Shown in pieces: positions 7,201 to 11,176 of a stretch of DNA of 11,176 bases; positions within the stretch are counted from its first letter, which is position 1, and each line of letters starts with the position of its first letter. The notes beneath the pieces are model-generated. The model was not told where the DNA came from and did no database searches. It saw only the letters and a list, made by a program, of their open reading frames with translations. Source of the DNA: Acidobacteriota bacterium (GTDB lineage: Bacteria > Acidobacteriota > HRBIN11). The stretch lies in contig JANXAA010000035.1 of the NCBI GenBank assembly GCA_025061865.1, positions 1 through 11,176 of the forward strand, in the 5' to 3' direction. Both the position numbers and the translations under genes were made by a program.

Positions 7201-7463
7201 TCGTCCGCAAAATCCACGAAGGCCGCCCCCACATCGCCGACTTCATCATCAATGGCAAGATCCAGCTCGTCATCAATACACCGATGGGGCCGGCCGCTTA
7301 CGCTGACGAACCTGTCGTCCGTCAGACGGCCATGCGGTGCGGCGTCCCCTGCATCACGACCCTCTCCGGGGCGGCGGCCGCTATCGAGGCCATCCGGGCC
7401 CTTCGGTCCGGTCACCCCGAACCCCTGTGCCTCCAAGACGTGTACGGAGAGGGGTCCGGGTAA
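4245..7463 (+). CDS. carB: Carbamoyl-phosphate synthase large subunit
   Basis: 1072 residues, matching the family's usual ~1073. CarB makes carbamoyl phosphate from bicarbonate, two ATP and ammonia delivered by the glutaminase CarA, feeding arginine and pyrimidine synthesis in the cytoplasm. The two homologous halves are visible: I-I-G-S-G-P-I-V-I-G-Q-A near residue 11 and I-L-G-S-G-P-N-R-I-G-Q-G near 558. The ATP-grasp signatures H-T-G-D-S-I-T-V-A-P and E-M-N-P-R-V-S-R-S-S-A-L-A-S-K-A-T-G in the first half are mirrored by H-S-G-D-S-A and E-V-N-P-R-A-S-R-T-V-P in the second. The oligomerisation domain lies at about 400-550. A C-terminal MGS-like allosteric domain (from ~935) keeps T-A-G-T-A and K-I-H-E-G-R-P-H-I. 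ATG 4245 is preceded by GGGAGGGAG; a TTG 41 codons upstream is in frame but would be encoded by the repeat spacer. carA is not adjacent in this window. The second half has M-V-M-P-A-W-K-L-P where many homologues have a less bulky stretch; otherwise it looks intact. Confidence 0.98.
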   Translation: MPKRQDLKKIAIIGSGPIVIGQACEFDYAGTQACKALQEEGLEVVLINSNPATIMTDPEMAHRTYIEPLVLETAERVLRRERPDALLPTLGGQTGLNLGMALWRAGVLQELGIEMIGARPEAIELAENRLRFKEAMIRAGLGVPKSAYVATVQEGVQAAADMEFPLVLRPSYTLGGTGSAIVYNRAELPEALERALQISPVHEVLIEEYLEGWQEFEMEVMRDAADQAIIVCSIENFDPMGIHTGDSITVAPAQTLSDVDYQKMRDWALQVIRTVGVETGGSNVQFALDPETGRMAVIEMNPRVSRSSALASKATGFPIAKIAAKLALGYTLDELRNDITGKTVACFEPALDYVVVKIPRWAFEKFPSARATLGTSMKSVGEVMAIGRTFKEALLKALQSLEVDSDVLRQLYGQPFDRSAVIAKLRYPSWDRIFYIFYALYAGMKPEDVTALTGIHPWFLHQIEEIVELEGRLRRFRLETVPPELLRRAKQWGFSHAQVADCLGVSEAVLRARLEELNIVPTYKRIDTCAGEFEAITPYLYSTYGSECEAFPTDRPKVVILGSGPNRIGQGIEFDYCCVRAVFTLRSMGYETVMVNCNPETVSTDYDTADRLYFEPLTLEHVLNVVRTERPLGVIVQLGGQTPLRLARSLAEAGVPILGTQPGDIHRAEDRKCFAELMRDLGIRHPPFGTAQTLAEALEVAESIGYPVLVRPSYVLGGRAMAKVFHADQMQALFQEALRVASQYPVLIDRFIEDAFEYDLDALSDGQDVYIAGILQHIEEAGIHSGDSAMVMPAWKLPADVRGMMVDWTARIARALQVRGLLNIQFAYRDGELYVLEVNPRASRTVPFISKATGVPVVDAAVRLMLGATLRELGLTGEGRPRHYCVKVPVFPFDRFPEEDPRLGPEMKSTGEVMGIGETFGIAFAKAMLGAGVRLPTTGQVLITVNDRDKTAVVPLARQLHELGFTLLATAGTARALQAAGLPVAVVRKIHEGRPHIADFIINGKIQLVINTPMGPAAYADEPVVRQTAMRCGVPCITTLSGAAAAIEAIRALRSGHPEPLCLQDVYGEGSG

Positions 7464-7651
7464 AAAAAGTCGCCGGATGGCGTGATGAAGCCGATCCCCC
7501 TGATCCCACCTCGGCGATAGCTCCTTAATTTCAATTTCATCATAGGGGCACACCGCTACGACATCACGGCAGAGGTCCCGCGCCGATGCGCCCCTGTCCG
7601 AGGCTCCGGTCCAGGTGGCCAACGACGCCACCGAGGGCATCCGGGAGGCGT
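7464..7651. other. 188-nt convergent spacer between carB and thiS
   Basis: carB (+) and thiS (-) end facing each other. No strong terminator is visible: GCCGA (7490-7494) can pair with TCGGC (7511-7515) over a long loop, followed at some distance by T-rich sequence (7524-7538). Plus-strand reading gives coding-like fragments in two frames (~7545-7583 and 7585-7653) that do not join and have no start, so at most a gene remnant. Confidence 0.4.
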
Positions 7652-7858
7652 TCAGCCGCCGGCGACGGCCCGCACGATCTCGATAGCGTCCCCGTCCTGT
7701 AGGACTGTCTCGGACCACCGGGCGCGGGGGATGACTTCATTATTGACGGCGACGGCAATCCTGACTGATACGGACCCTAAACCCAGCCGCTCCAGCAGGT
7801 CGGCGACCGTCATCGGCGCCGGCCACTCCGTCCACTCACCGTTAACTCGCAGGCGCAT
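7652..7858 (-). CDS. thiS: ThiS sulfur-carrier protein
   Basis: 68 residues, the normal ThiS size. ThiS is a ubiquitin-fold protein whose C-terminal glycine is adenylated by ThiF and converted to a thiocarboxylate that donates sulfur to the thiazole synthase ThiG in thiamine biosynthesis. The start M-R-L-R-V-N-G-E, the central T-V-A-D-L-L-E-R-L-G, the segment A-V-A-V-N-N-E-V-I-P-R, the stretch L-Q-D-G-D-A-I-E-I-V and the terminal G-G are all characteristic. ATG at 7858 was chosen by family alignment and a GGAG-type site (7868-7871 on the other strand, 9 nt away); an in-frame start at 7909 would add a proline-rich stretch. No thiG, thiF, thiH or thiC lies next to it, so it is an orphan here. 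MoaD-type proteins also end in G-G but are usually ~80 residues; ThiS fits better. Confidence 0.9.
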   Translation of the reverse strand: MRLRVNGEWTEWPAPMTVADLLERLGLGSVSVRIAVAVNNEVIPRARWSETVLQDGDAIEIVRAVAGG

Positions 7859-8008
7859 CGTCGGCCACTCCGAGAGAGAAGGGGGCCCGGGTGCCGGGGC
7901 CCAGGCCATGGGATTGGGTAGGGGGCGACCTGGCCGGTCGACCCTATAGAGCCGAAGCTGTCCAGACAGCACCCATCCAGCCTATAGCCCGGGGGTTGCC
8001 CCTGGGAC

Positions 8009-8037
8009 TTGAGACCTGATTCGGCTACAATTATAGC
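8009..8037 (+). promoter_or_regulatory. Candidate sigma-70 promoter for the deacetylase gene, with a dyad over the -10 box
   Basis: TTGAGA (8009-8014, 5 of 6 consensus) and TATAGC (8032-8037, 4 of 6) are 17 nt apart; TACAAT (8026-8031) overlaps as an alternative -10. GGCTA (8023-8027) and TAGCC (8034-8038) form an inverted repeat around CAATTA, which could be an operator. The start would be near 8044, which excludes the in-frame TTG at 8009 as initiation codon and supports ATG 8081. Confidence 0.45.
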
Positions 8038-8080
8038 CTTCGTTCGAATCGGGCAGTCCGTCGGGCCGCAGGGCGACGGC

Positions 8081-9622
8081 ATGGTGCGGGAAGGCTTGAG
8101 AAGACAGATACCGACCCCCGACCCCGCCGTCGGGGCTCCGGCCGCCGCCAGGTCGGAGCGAGTCTGCTTTCGGCATTCGACCCGGCCAGCCCGTCGGCGG
8201 TGTTACCGCTGTCAGCGATGGCTTTGTCCCCGATGTCAGGAACGGCGAGCGCATCATATCTTTTGTGGGGGACAATGCTACTGGGCCTGGACGGTCGAGA
8301 CCCAGGTCCGCCGGTTGAACGCCTGGGTCCGCCGCCGTGCGGTCCCGATTGGTCTTTTCGCCCTGCTGACAGCCGTCCTGACAGGCGGGGGCTTGGCCTT
8401 TCTGCTGAGCTATTCTCGGTCTGAAGGGACGCTCCAGCCGAGCCCGGCCGTACCGCGGTCGACCTCGACCCGCCCGCCGGAAACGCCAATCCCCTGGACG
8501 TCTGAGCTCATTCGTATCCTGCGTCCGGCCTTTGGTGCCCGGTTGAGCGCCCCCCAGGTCACCGTAGAAGGCCAGGGCCCCCCGCGTCAGTCCCTGACCC
8601 TCTGGGTCAACGGGGAAGTCGCCGCGACGACTGTATCCGGAGAAGACGGGACGTTTGTCTTCCCGGATGTCCTGCTAGAAGCCGACGATAACCTCCTGCA
8701 GGTTCAGGGCCGAGGTCCGAACGGGGCCGAGGTCTTCTCACCCGCTATCGTGGTCTATCAGGTAGCCGACCGGACTGCCTCGGGGCTTCGCTACGTCCAA
8801 CGAGCGCCTGACAACCTGCTTCGGGGCAATCCGAATCGGCCCGAGGTCGCTCTGACCTTGGACGGAAGCTTCTCCGACCAAGACGTAGATGCCCTCATCC
8901 GTCAGGTCGAGGCCCTCCAACTTCCTGTGACCGTCTTCCTGACGGGCGAATTCATCGACCGGTATCCTGAGGCCACCCGGCGGCTGGCCGCAAGCCCCTG
9001 GGTCGAGGTCGGCAACCACACCTTGAACCATCGGCACTGGACGGCTTACCAACAGACCCGCCAGCAGTCGACCTTACCGGATGTGACGCCCCAGGCCCTG
9101 CAGTTTGAGCTGGCCGAGACGGCCCGCCGTTTTCGGACCGTGACAGGTCGGGCGATGGCCCCCCTGTGGCGGGCGCCTTACGGGGAACACAATGCCGAAC
9201 TCCGCCAGTGGGCCGCCGGGTTGGGGTACACCCACGTGGGCTGGACCGTCGAGTCGGGATGGACGCTGGATACGATGGACTGGATCGACGACCCGGCGCA
9301 TCCGATGTATCGGCCCGGTCCGGCCATCGTCCGGGATATCCTGGCCCTGGCCGAACGACCGCCCCACGGGATCAACGGCGGCATCGTCCTGATGCATCTC
9401 GGATCCCGTCGGCCGGCCGGTGACCGGATGGTCGACGTCCTCCCCGAGCTGGTTCAGGGCCTCCGCCAACGGGGCTACACGCTGGTCCACGTATCGACCC
9501 TCCTCCGCCGCCTGCGCCACCCTAGGACAAAAAGTCCGGTCATCGGAGGGGGAAAAGTAGCCCCTTTGGGGCTCCAGGGCCAGGGATCAGAGGAGGGGAT
9601 CCACCGACCCCGAACCCCGTAA
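8081..9622 (+). CDS. Membrane-anchored NodB-type polysaccharide deacetylase with N-terminal zinc-binding domain
   Basis: 513 residues from ATG 8081; AGGG at 8070-8073 is a weak site, and the TTG at 8009 lies in a likely promoter. Domain order: residues 29-66 C-F-R-H ... R-C-Y-R-C ... L-C-P-R-C ... H-H-I-F-C, a B-box-like zinc finger pattern; a membrane segment at ~88-110; a proline-rich linker; an Ig-like/glucodextranase-B-like beta domain at ~157-227; and a NodB deacetylase domain at ~254-475. NodB motifs seen: T-L-D-G at 259-262, H-T-L-N-H at 313-317, R-A-P-Y-G at 364-368, W-T-V-E-S near 388-392 and V-L-M-H at 436-439. NodB enzymes remove N-acetyl groups from peptidoglycan or other polysaccharides using a metal. 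Here the second Asp of T-F-D-D is Gly, a variant known in some family members. The zinc domain would be cytoplasmic and the enzyme extracytoplasmic. The last ~38 residues are low-complexity and overlap the terminator of the facing kinase gene. Confidence 0.85.
   Translation: MVREGLRRQIPTPDPAVGAPAAARSERVCFRHSTRPARRRCYRCQRWLCPRCQERRAHHIFCGGQCYWAWTVETQVRRLNAWVRRRAVPIGLFALLTAVLTGGGLAFLLSYSRSEGTLQPSPAVPRSTSTRPPETPIPWTSELIRILRPAFGARLSAPQVTVEGQGPPRQSLTLWVNGEVAATTVSGEDGTFVFPDVLLEADDNLLQVQGRGPNGAEVFSPAIVVYQVADRTASGLRYVQRAPDNLLRGNPNRPEVALTLDGSFSDQDVDALIRQVEALQLPVTVFLTGEFIDRYPEATRRLAASPWVEVGNHTLNHRHWTAYQQTRQQSTLPDVTPQALQFELAETARRFRTVTGRAMAPLWRAPYGEHNAELRQWAAGLGYTHVGWTVESGWTLDTMDWIDDPAHPMYRPGPAIVRDILALAERPPHGINGGIVLMHLGSRRPAGDRMVDVLPELVQGLRQRGYTLVHVSTLLRRLRHPRTKSPVIGGGKVAPLGLQGQGSEEGIHRPRTP
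9559..9573 (-). terminator. Intrinsic terminator for the minus-strand sensor kinase
   Basis: AGCCCC (9559-9564) and GGGGCT (9568-9573) form a perfect 6-bp stem with a 3-nt loop. Read on the minus strand, it starts about 70 nt after the kinase stop and is followed by ACTTTTCC, a short T-run. It lies inside the 3' end of the convergent deacetylase gene. A second small dyad, GGAC-AAAAA-GTCC (9525-9537), is nearby. Confidence 0.5.
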
Positions 9623-9643
9623 ACCCGCCATCGCAAGAAGACG

Positions 9644-11176
9644 TCACGGCGCCTTCCGGGTCTGAAAGTCGATGACCGCCGGAGCCGCCGCCTTCCGGAG
9701 GGTCTGCCGGAGCAGACGGGCCAGGTCCGCCAGCTGGACGGGCTTCTGAATCCAACCGACGAGGCCCCGCTGGAGGAACTCCCGGACTTCCTCTCCCAGG
9801 GGATGCCCTGTAGCCAAGACCATGCGGACCTGGGGGTCAAGGGCCTGGAGGGCCTGCAGGAGGGCCAGGCCGTTCATGCCGGGCATCACCATGTCGGACA
9901 GGACGAGAGCGACCTGGCCTCGGTAGTCCTGGTAAAGTCGGATCGCTTCTGGTCCGCTGGCAGCGGCGACCACCCGGTAGCCCAGCCGTTCCAGCATAGC
10001 CTGAAGGACCTCCCGAACGGTGTCCTCGTCTTCGACGAGCAAAATGAGCTCTCCACTGCCTATCGGAAGGGTCTCCGTAGCGGCGACCGCCGTCGACGCT
10101 ACGGCGGCTCGCTGCAGGACTGGCAAGTAAATGATGAACGTCGTCCCGACGCCGATTTGGCTCCGCACGTCGATAAACCCGTCATGCTGGCGGACCAAGC
10201 CGTATACCTGGGCCAGACCCAGACCCGTCCCCCGACCCCGTTCCTTCGTCGTAAAGAACGGCTCAAAAATGCGGGACAGGATCTCCGGCGGGATGCCCGT
10301 GCCCGTGTCGGCGACCTCCAGGCGGACCCACTCGCCAGGCCCCATGCCCGGATAGGGCACTGAAGCACCATCGGCCAGATGCAACCGCCCAAGCCGAATC
10401 ATCAGGCGTCCCCCTTTCGGCATCGCATCCCGAGCGTTCAGGACCAGGTTCATCAAGACCTGCTGGAGTTGCACCGGGTCTCCCTGAATCCAGTACTCTC
10501 CTGGTTCGTATTCGAGGCCGACTTCGATGCCGACTGTCAACGTCCGCTGAAACAGCTTGACCATCTCGCTCAGAAAGGCCACCAACTCGATAGGTCGTTT
10601 CTCCATCAAGGTCTTGCGACTGAAATCTAAAATCTGCCGAATGAGTTGAGTCGCCGACCGTCCTTGCTCGAGGATCGTACCGGCCCACTCCCGGGCTTGC
10701 GCCGGCAGGTCCGGCCGGTCCCGCAGGAGCTCCGCAAAACCCATCATCCCCGTCAATAGGTTGTTGAAGTCGTGAGCGATCCCGGCTGCCAGCTGACCGA
10801 GGGCCGCCAAGCGCTCCTGGGTCTGGACTCGCTCCTGAATCTCCCGCCGCTCCGTCACGTCCCGTAAGACCACGATCCACCCGCTCTGGAGCCGCCGAAT
10901 CGGCCGGGCGTCTACCTCAAAGATGCGCCGGGGGGGACCCGCGACCTCGACTTCCTGGAGCGCCCCCCTATGAGAAGGTTGCAAGAACTCATCGAGCCGC
11001 CGGTTTCCCAAACGGGTCAACTCGGCCCCGATGTAAGGACCGACCAAGACCTCCAAGTAAGCCATCCCTAAGGGATTCGCCCGCACGACCCGCCGCCGGC
11101 CGTCCAGTAAGATAATCCCCTCCGAGACCGTGTCCAAGATTTCTCGGAGCCACGCCGCTTGCTCTTGCGTCTCGGC
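9644..11176 (-). CDS. Hybrid sensor histidine kinase, PAS-HisKA-HATPase-receiver (5' partial)
   Basis: The frame is open through the right edge, so the N-terminus is missing; the TTG at 11137 is internal because 13 further in-frame codons (reading E-Q-A-A-W-L-R-E-I) continue the PAS entry helix. 510 residues are visible. In order: a PAS domain (~14-110); an H-box A-A-G-I-A-H-D-F-N-N-L-L with phosphoacceptor H135; an HATPase domain with N-box N-L-V-L-N-A-R-D-A-M (~243-252), G1 D-T-G-T-G-I-P (290-296), F-E-P-F-F-T-T-K and G2 G-R-G-T-G-L-G-L (314-321); and a C-terminal receiver with E-D-E-D (382-385), phosphorylated D428 in L-S-D-M-V-M-P-G-M-N-G and K478 in Q-K-P. All catalytic residues are present. 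The H-D-F-N-N-L-L box plus attached receiver resembles CckA and related kinases that pass phosphate to a phosphotransferase or act within one chain; its target is unknown. The PAS ligand cannot be told. The gene converges on the deacetylase with only 21 nt between stops. Confidence 0.93.
   Translation of the reverse strand, partial: AETQEQAAWLREILDTVSEGIILLDGRRRVVRANPLGMAYLEVLVGPYIGAELTRLGNRRLDEFLQPSHRGALQEVEVAGPPRRIFEVDARPIRRLQSGWIVVLRDVTERREIQERVQTQERLAALGQLAAGIAHDFNNLLTGMMGFAELLRDRPDLPAQAREWAGTILEQGRSATQLIRQILDFSRKTLMEKRPIELVAFLSEMVKLFQRTLTVGIEVGLEYEPGEYWIQGDPVQLQQVLMNLVLNARDAMPKGGRLMIRLGRLHLADGASVPYPGMGPGEWVRLEVADTGTGIPPEILSRIFEPFFTTKERGRGTGLGLAQVYGLVRQHDGFIDVRSQIGVGTTFIIYLPVLQRAAVASTAVAATETLPIGSGELILLVEDEDTVREVLQAMLERLGYRVVAAASGPEAIRLYQDYRGQVALVLSDMVMPGMNGLALLQALQALDPQVRMVLATGHPLGEEVREFLQRGLVGWIQKPVQLADLARLLRQTLRKAAAPAVIDFQTRKAP

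Noticed and set aside
7490..7515. GCCGA/TCGGC as a carB terminator
   Set aside because: A five-base stem over a 16-nt loop without an immediate T-run is too weak.
7188..7718. 176-codon minus-strand ORF across the carB end
   Set aside because: It is mostly antisense to the conserved CarB allosteric domain, and its remaining part has no recognisable features.
8001..8035. Resemblance to the thi-box of a TPP riboswitch (ACCTGAT and following bases) near thiS
   Set aside because: It is on the opposite strand to thiS, only the first seven bases agree, and the paired CTGAGA and terminal GCGNAGGGA parts are missing. A sigma-70 promoter explains the sequence better.
8009..8080. TTG start at 8009 for the deacetylase
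   Set aside because: The TTG is part of a good -35 box, and the transcript would start downstream of it; ATG 8081 precedes the recognisable domains.
11135..11137. TTG start for the sensor kinase
   Set aside because: The open frame and PAS entry helix continue to the window edge, so the true start lies outside.

Overview
The window is a GC-rich (roughly 60-65 % by eye), tightly packed bacterial chromosomal segment with strong C/G third-position preference in every gene. It contains housekeeping genes (recA, carB, a Trm112-like zinc protein, thiS) next to lineage-specific envelope and signalling genes. No rRNA, tRNA, transposase, phage gene or CRISPR array was seen. The first gene recalls the beta-sandwich plus TPR proteins common in Acidobacteriota and allied phyla, so such an organism is my weak guess. 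The sequence alone does not fix the phylum.

Layout. Plus strand: the 3' end of a large TPR protein (2-1567), a 62-residue Trm112-like protein (1868-2056), a 492-nt spacer with a promoter candidate and several hairpins, recA (2549-3601), a small membrane-anchored coiled-coil protein (3658-4068), and full-length carB (4245-7463). Then thiS on the minus strand (7652-7858), convergent with carB and divergent from the next gene. Next comes a plus-strand membrane-anchored polysaccharide deacetylase with an N-terminal zinc-binding domain (8081-9622). It converges on a minus-strand hybrid sensor kinase (9644 to beyond the right edge) whose N-terminus is cut off.

How the genes relate. There is no single pathway here. 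recA serves recombination and repair, carB makes carbamoyl phosphate for arginine and pyrimidines (its partner carA is not in the window), and thiS carries sulfur for thiamine thiazole synthesis (thiG, thiF and thiH are not in the window). The small coiled-coil gene follows recA closely and may be co-transcribed with it. The deacetylase and the kinase are probably independent units sharing a terminator region.

The most unusual feature is non-coding. Two intergenic spacers (1568-1867 and 4069-4244) are each bracketed by short arrays of degenerate 8-nt units. The left array starts at the preceding stop codon and is GGCAGRTN-like; the right array is its reverse complement and lies before the next start. 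Other points of interest are an altered Walker A and a one-residue-longer L2 loop in RecA, a T-L-D-G in place of T-F-D-D in the deacetylase, and a structured recA leader. I found no convincing new multi-gene system.
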